Origin: Aspidapion aeneum
Taxonomy: Eukaryota > Arthropoda > Insecta > Coleoptera > Brentidae
Direction: 5' to 3'
Length of the DNA: 64,000 nucleotides
NCBI GenBank assembly: GCA_963576565.1
Contig: OY755042.1
Span: forward strand, 106,941,314-107,005,313
Of the stretch, positions 1 through 11,942 are shown piece after piece. A program made the translations under genes and the position numbers. The notes below the pieces were generated by a model. That model did no database searches and had not been told where the DNA came from. It saw only the letters and a program-made list of their open reading frames with translations. Every line of letters starts with the position of its first letter. Position 1 is the stretch's first letter.

Positions 1-930
1 TTTATAAAAAGCATAGTCGCGTTAAATGAATCAGTAAGTGAATTTTATTTTGAAAAATTGGAGAGTCAAATAAGGTAGATGAAATCAAAAATGTATATAT
101 GTAATAAATCATAAAAGAAATCAGATATATAAGGACTGAGTTGAGATATAAAGACAACGATCACTATTTAATAGATCGATTTGTTAAAAGAATAATCCAT
201 TGTTGCATTCCAATTACATGCCGAGAAGAATCAGTGAAAGATGTAGACAGATTTAACAGAAACTGAACATTTAAAAATAGGAAACGGGCCATTTGAATCC
301 AAATACCAGATGACTTCTCCTAAACAAAAAAGTTATGTAAAGTTAGGGAGTTATGTTCATGTTTTGCGCATGCAGACGTAAGATCCTATTAAAAGATTTA
401 AATAATTTCAGTTATGTAAATAAATTTGTCTAATTGAATCTAAGTCACGCATGTATTTACCTCCGAACATGGCTAATGACCATAGAAATTGCCAATTTAC
501 GCAAGTGTGGTGTGCAAATATTAAAATATTTAGAATGCACTTATCTACTGCTAATAATCACGCAGTAGTAATGGTCTTTAATTGATTTTAAACTGTTAAA
601 TTGTATTTTTGGAGCTGTTTAAATATTTAACACACCCATAGAAAAATATCTGGGATACCCCGTTAGAATTCAGATTTTATTATTGTATGAGTATACAATA
701 TGTCCGATTATGACTAACCAAAAACTCAACACTTGGAAGTGTACCTTCTACATCTCTGAATTGGCCCACTCTGTCTGGGCAGACTTATCCGAACTTTAGG
801 AAAACCTCTTGATATATTTTGCAACCACTTTTGAAACGTTCATCTGCTTCTTCGTTTTCCCTATTTTAGCCATATCGTGTAGTGCATCCGTACACTTTTG
901 CGTATTGTATTACAATATACAGTAAACAAA
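1..930. other. Unassigned AT-rich sequence
   Basis: No open frame of useful length and no clear repeat ends are visible. A short stretch near 130-180 can be read as a degraded motif like the SDH region of a LINE endonuclease, but it is too short and broken to call. The segment ends where the (CTA)n tail of the next LINE begins. Confidence 0.4.
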
Positions 931-1765
931 ATTCTACTACTACTACTATGTCGGTTTAGAACGTTTTTCTACGTTGTCCGACACCTATTCTCCACCTTCT
1001 TTGATCCTGACAATCATCTTATATCGGTTTTTTTTACTCATTGATCTTTGGAACCACTGTTGCCATTCTAGTTTATGACGCCCTCTTTTTCTGCTCTAGG
1101 ACCTGCTTTGGTAATCTTTCGTCGTTCATCCGTTGTACATGGCCCTGCCATATCAGTTGTCTTTTAGTGATGTCATCCGTTATGTTTCCCTCATTCCCAT
1201 TCTTTCTTTTATGATCTCATTTCTTATATGATCTGTTCTAGATATTCGCATTGATCTTCGTATTGCATCCATGTCGACACTTTGTATTTTTATGTTACGC
1301 GACAAAGCAAGTATGTTAAATTTTACATTTTTTTTATCTCTCTGCTCCATAAAATCATGTTAAGACATCCAATATTTAATAACCTTTTTTGCTTTTACTA
1401 TCTTTTTTTCCAGATCTTGACAGTCTGTTCCTGTCAAATGTGACACCCAAGTATACATACTCATTGCGTGGAGATATTTTTTGCTTTTACTATTCTTTTT
1501 TCCAGTTCTTTACAGTCTGTTCCTGTCAAATGTGCGTGGATATATTGTTTATCCATTGTGTAGTTCGAACTCACGTGATTCGTTTCCAGTACGTAGTACG
1601 TAAGTAGTGTGCCTTGTCCATGTTCACTGTTTTTCCCCACTTTTGGTATTCTTCCATTAACTTTCTCATCATACACTTCATGTCTTCTTTATCATAAGCT
1701 ACAATTATTTGGTCATCATTAAACTTTAGTGTGTATTTGCTCAACAATTCTCCTCTCTTCGCTTC
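931..1765 (-). pseudogene. LINE-A reverse transcriptase, 3' end (relic)
   Basis: Read on the minus strand this is the 3' third of a non-LTR retrotransposon ORF2. The catalytic region is visible as a degraded F-N-D-D-Q (the family has FADDQ), followed by the block TGTDCKELEKRIVKAKN and, near 1000-1150, the C-terminal segment of the family. The same blocks occur at 5.9-7.2, 30.9-31.7 and 50.9-52.0 kb. The 3' end carries a (TAG)n tail, seen as ctactactacta at 937-950. Stops and frameshifts break the frame and the 5' part is missing, so it is a dead, 5'-truncated copy. Clade not certain; the C-terminus (GHVQRMNDERLPKQ, GRRKRGRP) resembles RTE-like elements. Confidence 0.8.
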
Positions 1766-2800
1766 AGCTGTAATTTACAACTTTGTTGACTTTATAGCAT
1801 TCTTTTATTTTATGTAATTTATTTAGTAACACTAACTTAAACACCTTTAATCTTTTTAGTCTTCGATCTAGCATAGTATTGTCTAGAAGTACAATCGCTT
1901 CTACATTCACATGTCGATGGAATCTATCTTCATGACTTTTTGCGTACTTTTTTATAGCCTTTGCTACAGTTTCGATTTTTAGGTCCCAATAAAGGTCACT
2001 ATTTCAAGCGTACCAAGGTGCATTCACAGTGTTGGTTAATACTTTATAGCGAAATCTCTTTACAACTAGAATATAACTCTCTTCAGTACAACCTGATAGT
2101 TGTTTACCATATGCCCATACTGGTTTCAGTATTTGTCTATAAAGAACTAACTTATAACTAGGTAAATATCCTCTTTTTATTCTTAATATCGATACCCTAA
2201 TTCTGATACGTCGTAACCCAGAAAGAAATTAAAATTCATATTACGCTGTTTAGTTTGCATATAACTTGTCTTATCCCTGTAAAAATTTTTTGATTTGGGT
2301 TACGATGATAAGGATTAGGGTTTCAATATGTGCTTTCCAGCGTCATTTGTCATTAAGTGTCATACGGAGATATTTTGCCTGATTTGAATATGGTACGGGA
2401 ATGTTGTTAATTGTTATTTTTATGTGATTTAAATTTTTGTTTGTAAAACCGAAATTAATTAATTTGGTTTGATTTAATTTTATTCGCCATTGTTCAATAC
2501 ATTTTTCTATACCGTTCAGTGCGTCAATAAACCAGTATTATCGGTAAATGTTGTTAATTGCCAATTTTCTGGCTTTGGGATATCACAAGTAAATAATAAA
2601 AATAAAGAAGTGTCTAGTATGCTACCCTGGGGAACACCTGATTAAATTTATCTTAAATTTCAGTACTTATCTTCATCAGCTATGTATGATTCCAAAATAT
2701 CAGAATAATGTTGTGGCAGAAAAATATTAAACCTTTTCAAGTGCTTACGCTACATTTACAGAAAGACTGCGGAACATTTTTTCTCTTTTGGTGCTTTTTT
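1766..2800 (-). pseudogene. Jockey-clade LINE ORF2, RT to C-terminus (relic)
   Basis: On the minus strand the order is LPQHYSDILESYIAD near 2690, a GVPQGS-like block (GVPQGSILDTS) near 2640, the RT motif region with TDNTGL near 2530, then the thumb and C-terminal region with blocks typical of Jockey elements. The same element is better preserved at 43.0-43.85 kb, where WYVRNSDLHRDLKI and VEAIQLLDNT can be read. Several stops and indels break the frame. It abuts the LINE-A relic on one side and a hAT remnant on the other, so its 5' part is lost. Confidence 0.8.
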
Positions 2801-2864
2801 TTATTGGTTTCATATTTTTTCATAGATCTAGGATATAATTGGCAGCCAAGATATTGGCCTATAA

Positions 2865-3545
2865 CAGTGGTTCTCAAACTTTTACAGAGTGGGGAAGACC
2901 AAAAGCTTGCTTTTTTTTCTAGAGAACCTCTATCCTAAGTACTTAAATATAAGACATAATTAGCTAATTCTGGATGTTCACTTCTAAGCTGGGCCCAAAA
3001 CTCCAACAAAGTAGACAAATCTAAAGTAATTTTAAGATTTCCATCGGCTGCAACATCAATTAGCTGTTTAGTTTGTTTTACAGTTAGAGCTTGATATGCT
3101 TTTTCGACTGAGACTGAAAACGGATTGCTTATCCAATCAAGATCCTCTTCTTGGCTTGGAAAATATTATTTGATTGAAACTTGTAGATTCTGAAGATGGT
3201 TGGTTATCTCAGAAGTGATTTCTGCTGGTAATGGACTCTTTGACTTGGACACAAATCATGCAGTGTTGGAAAGCACTCAGTTGCTCATCTATTTAGACTA
3301 GATTCCCAAAACTGTATTTTATTTAACATAGCCTGGATTTGGTCATGTAGTAAGATAACTGTGACCTGTGACAGATGTTCCCTACAGGGATAAGTTTCAA
3401 AAGATATTGTAGCCACTTGATATCAGTTATTCTTGATGACAATTTTATTGAAATGAAGAGTCGTTAAAAAATACCATCATTGTCCATCACCTCATTTCAC
3501 AGAGTAAGCAGGTGATTGTCCCAATTCCCAAACTTAGTTTACTAC
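2865..3545 (-). pseudogene. hAT transposase C-terminal remnant with one TIR
   Basis: On the minus strand, 2975-3165 gives an unbroken stretch including DWISNPFSVSVEKAYQALT and FWAQLRSEHPELANYVL, matching the C-terminal (dimerisation) region of hAT transposases of the ZBED5/SCAND3 type. Upstream, 3190-3400 reads DQIQAMLNKIQFWESSLNR with a frameshift, also like that family. The 3' edge at 2865 starts CAGTGGTTCTCAAACTTTT, the typical hAT (Charlie-like) terminal repeat. The catalytic core and the other terminal repeat were not found, so this is a truncated relic. What is seen: reading frame and TIR; what is inferred: family assignment by recalled motif similarity. Confidence 0.72.
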
Positions 3546-4110
3546 GAATATTTATTTATTTGCAACATGACACTATTGATTATTTCATTTTTGGGTTGGA
3601 TGCAATAAGATTTTAGATAAGCAGATAAAAATGAAAAAGAAGTCAATTAAATACAATAAAGCCACAAATCCATCAAACACATGTTTTTTAAAATTGTGGT
3701 TTTTATTACGTAGATTTATTTTTATTAACCACAAATAAAGGAAGCCATCGGTGTCACACTTAAAACCACCATAAAGAAAAAGATTACGTTAGATGGGAAA
3801 GTGGATGATATTGATACACACCATTATTTGTTACAACGATGTTTGTGTCAAAATAAATCGATTCCGATGAATCTGATATCTCGGTAAACAGTTCAGTAGT
3901 TATCCGTTCAATTAACATGTATGCAGTTAGATAATTTCCTTGAGTACATTCGTTACGCATGTTTATGTTTATTGACTAGTTAGTTTGTAGTGATGAGTAT
4001 TTAAATATGATATTTATGTGTATAAAAAATGAGCAAGAAAAAAATCTACATATTGCACATAAGTATGTATAGTTTTCACTAAAGTAAAGTATAAATTGCT
4101 TAAATCTTTT
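3546..4110. other. Unassigned AT-rich sequence
   Basis: No coding frame, no terminal repeats and no similarity to other parts of the window was seen. Confidence 0.35.
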
Positions 4111-4180
4111 AATAAATCTAACTGAGTGTGGAGTTCCTCAGGGTTCTATCCTAAAGCCACGAATTTAGTTCCTTCTGGCA
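4111..4180 (+). pseudogene. Short RT motif fragment (Jockey-like)
   Basis: The plus strand reads ECGVPQGSILKP followed shortly by FLLAI, the conserved RT block GVPQGSxLGPxLF of Jockey and related LINEs. Only about 25 residues remain; the rest was probably lost or displaced by the MITE that begins a few bases downstream. Confidence 0.5.
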
Positions 4181-4188
4181 ATATATTA

Positions 4189-4569
4189 GGGACATTTTGG
4201 GTCGCTTATGTTACACTTTGTTATTATTGAGTCCTGCGCATTAGCAGCTTGTCGCTTCTTTTTTGTTATTTACGGTAACGGAGCCCGGTACTTACGGTGA
4301 CCGCCCTTTAATATTACCGCTATTTTTTAGGTTAGTTTTGTATTGTTTTTTTTTAATGCAATCGAATTTTTTACTAAAATCCGGTTGTTTGGTTTGTAAA
4401 AAGCTATAAATCTAATACAAATAAATAAACAAATATCAATAAACATAAAGTTGAAGGTTTGTGAAACTACTAAATTAACGTTTGTGTTATGCTTATTTTT
4501 TTACTCTTAGTAACAATAACGGTAACAGCTGCCAAATTTTTTGATATTTTAATTAACCCGAAATGTCCC
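4189..4569. mobile_element. MITE-1, copy 1 (TA-flanked TIR element, 381 bp)
   Basis: The element starts GGGACATTTTGGGTC and ends with the near inverse complement (ACCCGAAATGTCCC), with TA on both sides (4187-4188 and 4570-4571). A second copy at 56758-57179 shares the interior, including a CCCGGTACTTAC block and two separate CGGTAAC-type motifs near the ends. No coding capacity. The TA duplication fits a Tc1/mariner-like mobiliser, but ATT flanks both copies, so a 3-bp duplication is not excluded. Confidence 0.82.
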
Positions 4570-4789
4570 TATTGTCATAATTATTCCTAAAAAATTATTA
4601 ATACCCTAATATATACAGTGACAAAACAGTGACTATATTTTTTTTAGTGTAAAGTAGGACATAGTAGGATAAACAATCTAGACAAAACCAGTTATTATAA
4701 AAAACCGTCCAAAAAAAAATAACTAAAAAACAGGTCTCTTTGGCTCGAAAAGCCTAAATTTAAAATCAAACGAGTTAAAAAAAGGCGCC

Positions 4790-5425
4790 TTGACAAAACC
4801 GTGTTATACAAAAATAGAAGGTCTCTTCGTATCGTAACCCTTATAGAAAAGCATGGCAACAAAAAGTCTAAATGAAAGCAATAGTAACCACAAAGTATAT
4901 ATTTTGTGATAGTAGGGACTTATTGGAATAAAACCTGACTTTATTCTAGAGTCGACTTTATTGTGACACATTCACATAGAAAACTAACAGCTGACCTCTC
5001 AAAATTGACATACGAAAGCCAAATTTAATAATACAGTCGCTAATATCCATTTAATAAATACCGACACTAATAAATCCGGTTTTTAAATACACAAAGGCCA
5101 AATTTTGAAGCAAAGCAGCTGGTTTTTATGTGTAAATCTGTCACCGTAGGGTCAATTTTAAAATAAGGTCAGGTTTTATTCCAATAAGTGTCTATTAACT
5201 ATAAGAACTACAAAATAAAAAACATTATAAACGCAACTTTATCAAAATGTAGATTCCTAGTATAAGGAAAAGGGACAGCCAATCCTTGTAGAGATGCATA
5301 GCAACAAAAATCCTAAATGAAACCAATAGAAACTAGAAGAACCACAAAACAAAAAACATTATTAACGCAACCTTATCAAAATGTAGGTTACTAGTATAAG
5401 GAATAGGGACAGCCAATATGTATAG
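4790..5425 (+). repeat. Degenerate 133-bp tandem repeat, split by MITE-2
   Basis: A unit containing ACGCAACYTTATCAAAATG, AGTATAAGGAA and GGGACAGCCAAT occurs at about 5204-5283 and again at 5337-5418, a spacing of 133 bp. The intervening half (GCATAGCAACAAAAATCC, CTAAATGAAACCAATAG) is matched upstream at about 4851-4885, so at least three partial units exist. MITE-2 lies within the first unit. No protein is encoded. Confidence 0.7.
4915..5192. mobile_element. MITE-2, copy 1 (278 bp)
   Basis: TIRs of about 28 bp, including a 21-bp perfect core (CTTATTGGAATAAAACCTG at the left, its complement ending at 5188), are flanked by TA at 4913-4914 and 5193-5194. The interior shares a GACACATTCACA block and an AAGCCAAATTTAA block with copy 2 at 18058-18317. 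Non-coding. Confidence 0.85.
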
Positions 5426-5890
5426 CATTAAGGCAATAATTAATGCTTCTATAGAGCAGTACAAAAAATAAAATAAACAAGTTAAAAAATGCCAAGCTCA
5501 AGTAAAATATGTATTTATGAAATATTTTCGTGTAGTTCTAAAAATTATCGGGCTTACTAAACCTGAAAAATTAGATATTAACTAAATGGCAGAATTTTTT
5601 AGCATAATATATAGTTACGAATAATATAAAAACTTTGATGCAAACTGGTTTGCGACTAATTGGATAGATGTAAAAATTATCAGCTTAATAACTATATTAT
5701 CACATTCTGCGTGCCTGTTTTGCACATGTATTGCACATGTATTGCACGAACTAATTTACTACCAAGTGACATTTTGATGTGTAAACAAATATGCTAATTA
5801 ATTTGTATCTTGTTTACCTTAATATCAATAGAGAGAAGTTTTAAAAAAATGCATTTTGGTTTAGCTTGCTTTAAAGTTCTTAGAAAAATA
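5426..5890. other. Unassigned AT-rich sequence
   Basis: No recognisable coding or repeat structure apart from a short direct repeat of TGTATTGCACA near 5735. Confidence 0.35.
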
Positions 5891-7195
5891 TGGATCAGAG
5901 AAACTACTAGCAAATCTGACATACATTACAATCAATGCATAAACGGACATCCAGTGATTGAAAAATTGCATTCATATCCTCAATACATAAAAAAGGAAAC
6001 AAGCTGGATTGCAACAATTACAGAGGAATTTCAGTAACCAGTACTTTAAGTAGATTGTACGGTAGGATTCTTAGAGATCTAATAGAGAGTGATTTTTATG
6101 AACAAGAAGAAGAAGAGCAAAGTGGGTTTCGTGCAGGCAGATCTTGTAGTGGTAATGTTTTTGTCCTAAACAAGTAAATGAGGAAAGAAGCGCCAAAAAT
6201 ATAGAGACTCATGTTACCCTTGTGGACCTACAAAAAGCATATGATACCGTTCCAGTAGAAAAATTATGGACAGTGTTAGAGCAAACTAATATTAATTATA
6301 CATGCATAAAATAAAATAAAATTAAAATTGGAAATCGACTTTCAAATGAATTCATGGTAATGAAAGGCTTAAGACAGGGATATGTATCTCTCCAACTCCT
6401 TTTAAAATATATATCGCACTAGCTCTAAAAAACTGAAAACCATTTACCATATACACACTACAGTTTGCTGACGACCAAGTAATTGTAGCTAATGATAAAG
6501 AAGACATAGAGTATATGATGAGAAAGTTAACTGAAGAATACCAAAAGTGGGGATTAACAGTGAACGTGGACAAGACACAGTACTTACAAACAATATCTCT
6601 ATGCAATTAGTATGTTTACTTGGGTGTCACATTTGATAACACAGGAACAGACTGTAAAGAGCTGAAAGAAAAAATATTAAAAGCAAAAAAGCTTATTGGA
6701 TGTCTTAACAGTATTTTATGGAGCAGAGAGATAAAAAAGAATGTAAATTTAACATATATGAAACAATGGTGAAAAGCACGCTGTTGTATGGAATAAAAAC
6801 TTGTTGCGTAACAGAAAAATACAAAGCAAAAATGGAAAGTGTCGAAATGGATGCAATAAGAATATCAATGAGAATATCTAGAACAAATCACATATGAAAT
6901 GAGATCATAAAAGAAAGAATGAGAATGAAGGGAAGCATGACGGATGACAACTTAAAGGCAACTGATATGGTACGGCCAAGTACAACGGATGAACGACGAA
7001 AGATTACCAAAGCAGGTCCTAGAATGGCAACCAATAGGTCGCAGAAAAAGAGGGCGTCCTAAACTAGAATCGCAACAGTCAGTCCAAAGATCAATGAGTC
7101 AAAAAAACAGAAGATGATTGTCAGGATCAAAGGAGGTGGAGATTAGGCGTCGGACAACGTAGAAAAACATTCTAAATCGACATAGTAGTAGTAGA
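5891..7195 (+). pseudogene. LINE-A ORF2, RT and C-terminus (relic)
   Basis: The plus strand gives, in order, HYNQCINGHPVIEKL (linker before RT), NYRGISVTSTLSRLYG near 6015, EEEEQSGFRAGRSCSG near 6110, VDLQKAYDTVPVEKLW near 6225, FADDQVIVANDKED near 6460, TGTDCKELKEKILKAKK near 6650, then the C-terminal block with QRMNDERLPKQVLEWQP and GRRKRGRP near 7000-7050 and WRLGVGQRRKTF just before the end. The catalytic aspartates survive but several frameshifts and stops (for example before NCKWK near 6310 and 6760) break the frame. The 3' end is a short (TAG)n tail at 7184-7194. Confidence 0.85.
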
Positions 7196-7995
7196 ACAAT
7201 ATTTATTGGGCGCAATGTTATTATTTACGATGACTGTAAATAAACTGATGTAAATGTGCCCAATAAAAATGTCAATCAACCCAGATGAAGCCAACAAAAT
7301 TTTATTTTTAAAATTAGATTTTTTTTTTGTTAAAAAAAAAGAATCCCACTACTTTACTTTACAAAAACACGCAAACATCAATTTTAGTTTCAGATTTTTT
7401 TTAAAAATTGCAGCTTCTAAAACTGGCGCCAACCCACAAATATACCCAAAAATACCGAACTAACTACGAAAACTTGACTGTTCTTTTAAAAGGACAGTGG
7501 CCATATATGAGTTTAAGAACATTCCAAATCAATCGATCTTAAAATGCTCATTTTTCAACTTAGTTACCTATCTTCATTTTGTTGCGCCAAAGGAAAATAT
7601 TTTAAGTTAAGGACTGAAACCCAAAGTAACGTTGCTTAATTTTATTGAATTTTTTTTATTAAGTAACAGTGCATTTTCTACATTACACAAATTTTGAAAA
7701 ATAAACTTATACCTTGAAAAACTTGCTGACTATGCCATATACTAGTACACAATTTAAAACACCACGCCTTAATTAAACATAAAAACTTATTTAAATTACA
7801 ACTTTTAACATACTAGTTTGAAATTCAAAAAGAAATAAAATCATGATTTTTAATTAACTTGCTCATTTCATGTCTTTGTGAACCAAGAAACTGCATAGCC
7901 AAAAATTTGCACATTATCAAAAAATAATTATTTATCGCATATTTTGCTCGTCTAATTTTGATAATTTTATTTGATTTCTAATTTCATTTATGTCA
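7196..7995. other. Unassigned AT-rich sequence
   Basis: Only short, unsupported open frames. A small inverted repeat (TTATTGGGC near 7204 and GCCCAATAA near 7258) is present but too short to classify. Confidence 0.35.
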
Positions 7996-7999
7996 GCTA

Positions 8000-8214
8000 T
8001 AGCTTTATACTTTATTTACACTTTTAAACTTTACCATCACAAATATGATTTTCTTGCTCATACATCTCTGATTTGCTCTCATTGCCTGGTTCCCCTGTAT
8101 CCATCGGAACTCAAACTAACGTCACCCGTTCTCCACCGCCTCTGGGCATTCTTTCACCAATGCGTCAGCAATCTTGTATACTCTGAGCGCCTTCAGGATG
8201 GCCTGGCTATCAGA

Positions 8215-8252
<38 letters not shown>

Positions 8253-8690
8253 TCTGCATTCTCGACCTCTACTAGGGTTGTTGCCAATTTTATGGCGTGT
8301 ACTTTTGCCTGAAAAACAGTAGGCTGCTCCCCACTCTTCTGAACTTCTAGTATTACCACGTATACTCCCGTTCCTGCAGTATGCCTCACTAATACTTTAT
8401 TTAGGTCCATCAGTATAGTCTCATAAAACACTTTTTTAAACATTGTTTATTTAATTTGCTACGGTTCCTCATCTGGAATGTGGATTTTGTACCTCTTCTA
8501 GAGCCTCTAAGATGTATGGGATCTGCTGACTGTCATTGACGCTAGGGGGATTTCTCTTATTATTAACTCTTCTATGACTAAATGCTCAGTTGATTCTCCT
8601 TTTCCTCTCCATTGACCTGTATAACCTTCTAACCCGTACCCATCGCATCGTTCTTGATTTAATTTGGTTGCGATGGCAGTCCTAGCATTG
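8000..8690 (-). pseudogene. LINE RNase H domain fragment
   Basis: On the minus strand the frame runs GTGVYVVILEVQ, PTVFQAKVHAIKLAT (the glutamate-bearing strand of RNase H is F-Q-A-K here, normally F-Q-A-E, so a catalytic Glu appears replaced by Lys), then the D-S-Q-A block interrupted by an expanded (AT)n tract, then ALVKECPEAVENG and FRWIQGNQAM (normally WVPGHxGxxGNxxAD). Upstream, 8460-8690, is a degraded linker. This is the RNase H region of an I/R1/LOA-like LINE. Stops and the microsatellite show it is dead. Confidence 0.7.
8212..8255. repeat. (AT)n microsatellite forming a perfect 44-bp palindrome
   Basis: AGAGC, then 34 bases of alternating AT, then GCTCT: the whole tract is its own reverse complement. 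It lies inside the RNase H fragment, where the conserved codons for I-Y-I-C-S-D-S-Q already read ATATAT, so it probably grew by slippage from coding sequence. Confidence 0.9.
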
Positions 8691-8759
8691 TCTTAAGGGT
8701 TAGGATATACTTAGTAAGTAAAATCGCTAATGTAAACGTAAGTTATAATAGGTCTCATA

Positions 8760-9440
8760 CTGTAACTGATAAAAATGCTGTAAGAACTATATACAGCAGC
8801 TAAAAATATAGGCTTGAGTATGAACAACACTAATACTAAAATCATACCTATAAACGTAAAACTAAAATCATACCAACACAGATAAAGATAACATGACCAG
8901 AATAAACCAAGTAAAAATAGAATAAGTAGAAGAACATATCCGGTACAAATTATTAAACTAAAAAAAGAAAACCAAAGAGCTGAAATCAAAATCGAGTAAG
9001 ATAGTAAATTAAGCTACATACTAAAAAATAAAAAATATCCTCAGTACCTCAAAACAAAAGTGTATAACGAATGTATCCTTCCTGTATTACATATGGATCC
9101 CAGACCTGGATGCTTACAAAATGAAATTTGAATAAGGTAACAAAATGACAAAGATAAATAGAAAGACAAATGTAACTTGTAAAGGAATAAAACAAAAGTA
9201 AGAGGAGAGGTATCAAAATTAAAATGGAAATTTGCCAGTAATAATATACCAGACAAAAATACGATCGATGGAACAAATATATTGTAAACTGGAGACCTTG
9301 GGAAAGTTAAAGAAGTAGGGGATTCCCCACATAAGATGGGCGAAAGATTTGAAGAAACATGTGGGAACTAGTTGGATAAACACGGCGATAGACATAGAAG
9401 AGTGGAAGATATTGGGGAGAAATAGATAGATATATTGTGT
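8760..9440 (+). pseudogene. LINE-B (RTE-like) ORF2 C-terminal part (relic)
   Basis: Blocks in order: ELDTAAKNIGLSMN-like near 8790, the region equivalent to GQIIKLKKENQTAEIK near 8955, KLSYILKNKKYPQYLK near 9010, QCILPVLTYGSQTW-like near 9070, DRWNKYIVNWRP near 9260, and the final AGTSWINTAIDIEEWKILG near 9365. This order and the motif pair DRW-WRP and RWADDLKK are typical of RTE-clade elements. The 3' end is a short (GATA)n tail (aaatagatagata at 9420). Many stops; RT core missing. Confidence 0.78.
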
Positions 9441-10190
9441 ACAAGGAAGATACAAATTATGTTTTTTTTGAAGAAAAAATACTTAGTAAAAGTATTGACA
9501 GCTTATAATGTAACATCTTAATAAACATGTAAGGTGAGCATGAAAATAGAAAGCAATGTCGTGTTGTCGTTTCGCTTTTCCGAAATCGAAAGTGCACCTG
9601 TCAAGTTCTTATCAAACATTAATTTGATTTATCTAATAATGTAATGAATGCCTCGCATGTAATTAGCTAGTCGCTAGTGGATATTCGTTTTACATTACTT
9701 AATTTAAAAGTAAAAAAAAAATACTGTTTACTGTTGCGATAATAGAGATTCATTGGAAGTGAAATCAAATCTAGGCTTAACAATAGACAACTATTTTGGT
9801 ATCTGCTCTTGCGCAGTTGTGCCGTAAAATAAGGCAGACTTTAATAAGGATTGGTGTTAGACTTTAGTTCGCCTAATTCGGACAGTTGATTTATAAGTTG
9901 AACTGTCACTTTTTTAAGTAACAGTTTTGCATTCCATGTGTGTTGTCTTTCAATGGGATGTTTCTTTTACTATTTACATTTTTTTTTGTGATTATTGTTT
10001 TATACAGAAAATAATAAAAAGCCTGGCCGCGATTTCTGTATGAGAATGGCATATTGTTTCTCAGGAATTTAACAAATATCCAAGAGTGTAATTTCCCACT
10101 TGAACCCCATTGTTCCTGGTTATCAGCAACTGGTCTGTTATTATTCGTACGTATTTATCATCATTCGCCTTGGCCAAAATATTATCCCAG
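9441..10190. other. Unassigned AT-rich sequence
   Basis: No gene or repeat boundary was seen. Confidence 0.35.
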
Positions 10191-10194
10191 AAAT

Positions 10195-10690
10195 GTTCTC
10201 ACTATCCTCCACCTCCGTTGATCCTGACAATCATCTTCTGTCAGGTTTTTTTGACTCATTGATCTTTAGATTGACTGTTGCTAATCTAGTTTAGGACGCC
10301 CCCTTTTTCTGCGCCCTGTTGGTTTCCATTCTAGGACCTACTTAATTTTGTGTCGTTCATCCGTTGTACATGGCTGCATCACATCAGTTGTCTTCTAGTG
10401 ATGTCATCCGTTATGCTTCCCACGATTGCCATTCTTTCTTTAATGGTCTCATTTCTTATATGATGGGTTCTAGATATTTACATTGATCTTTGCATTACAG
10501 CTATTTTGACACTTTCCATTTTCCAAGTCTCTGTTCTATACAACAGCGTGATTTTCACCATTGTTTCAAATATGTTAAATTTTACATTCTTTTTATCTCT
10601 CTGCTCTATAAAATACTGCTAAGACATCCAATAACCTTTTTTGCTTTCACTATTCTTTTTTCTAGTTCCCTGTAGTCTATTTCAGAACTA
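10195..10690 (-). pseudogene. LINE-A 3' end (relic)
   Basis: Reverse complement matches the C-terminal region of LINE-A: the end block (SSxRSTEVEDSENISG region) near 10200, GRRKRGRPKL near 10290, the GHVQRMNDT block near 10350, and the ERMAIVGSITDDITRRQL region near 10400-10430. Same orientation and family as 931-1765. No open frame remains and RT motifs are absent. Confidence 0.75.
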
Positions 10691-11425
10691 AAACTAAAAA
10701 AATTTACATTTAAAAGTGGATAAAAATAAGGGACGGCCATATAAAAAGCATGTTCTTCAAGACTTATTTCTCCGCTACGTTAAATTCGAGCACTCTTTAA
10801 ATAATGTTTTGTCTTATAACCGCTAGCCTTATTTTGTAATTTCCATAATAGGTCTCCAATATTCTAAGGAAACAATTAATTGCAATTAATTACGTTCCTG
10901 TTTAAATCAAAACTGTCTGGGCCTTTTATTAGATAAAAGCGACTGTCTCAAACGCCTTTTGTTTCCATAGTTTCCTAATTACTAAAATAAATTCCTTGTA
11001 ATTTTGTTTGCTTCTTTGTTTTCCTAATATTTCTGTTGCTTTTAGATTTCATAGAAATAGACTAAAAAAAAACCTTCGTGTTTTAGTCCACTGGAAAAAT
11101 TTAGATAATCTTGCATAATATAAATAATTAGGAACAACATTGCTTCTTTGAATGGCTATATTCGTACTAATTCTCTATAACAAGAAAGAGATCTATCTGG
11201 ATTTTAATTAAATAACAGCTAATATAATTAAAACTCTGATCCTCTAGTAAGTTCTTTTAAAAAAATGCTTTTTCTCCTACAAGCCCGTTTGAAAACAAAT
11301 AGGAATATAAATGTAATTTTGAGAACTTTGTGAATTATAGAATTTTATGGATGCAGAATTTATTTTTCTGTGATTTATGTAAGAAGCAGCTTAAGTGTGG
11401 AAACCAGTTTCATTTTACACTATCT
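10691..11425. other. Unassigned AT-rich sequence
   Basis: No coding or repeat signal was recognised. Confidence 0.35.
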
Positions 11426-11942
11426 TGACTATCTATCTATCTATTTAGCCTTCTTTATTCCATATTTGGACATAGGCCATCCATCTAGTCCCCACATGTT
11501 TCTTCTAATCTTCCGCTTATCTTATTTGGAGTCTTCCCCTACTTGTTTTATTTTCCCAAGGTCTCTAGTCTACATATATTATATATCAGATATATTAGAT
11601 ATTATGACCGGCAAATTTCCATTTTAATTTTGCTACCTCTCCTCTGACACCCTTTTCTTTTGTTTTATATCCATTCATTCCTTTTTCTGTTAGCTTTACA
11701 TATAACATTTGTTTTTCCATTAATCTTTGGGCTTTTGTTATCTTATCCATCTTAGAATTTGTAAGTATCCAGGTCTGGGATCCATATGTGAGTACAGGAT
11801 GAATACATTGGTTATACACTTTAGTTTTGAGGTATTGAGGATATTACCGAATGCTGCCTAGACCAATATTACTCGTCTCTTGATTTCAGCCATTTGGTTT
11901 TTTTGTTAGTTTGATAATTTGTCCCAGATATATATATATATA

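Noticed and set aside
120..310. Possible LINE endonuclease SDH-like motif (DNDHYLIDRF)
   Set aside because: Only one short motif, with stops on both sides and no linked LINE blocks.
7203..7265. Short inverted repeat TTATTGGGC / GCCCAATAA
   Set aside because: Nine-base arms without TIR-like extension or target duplication; probably chance.
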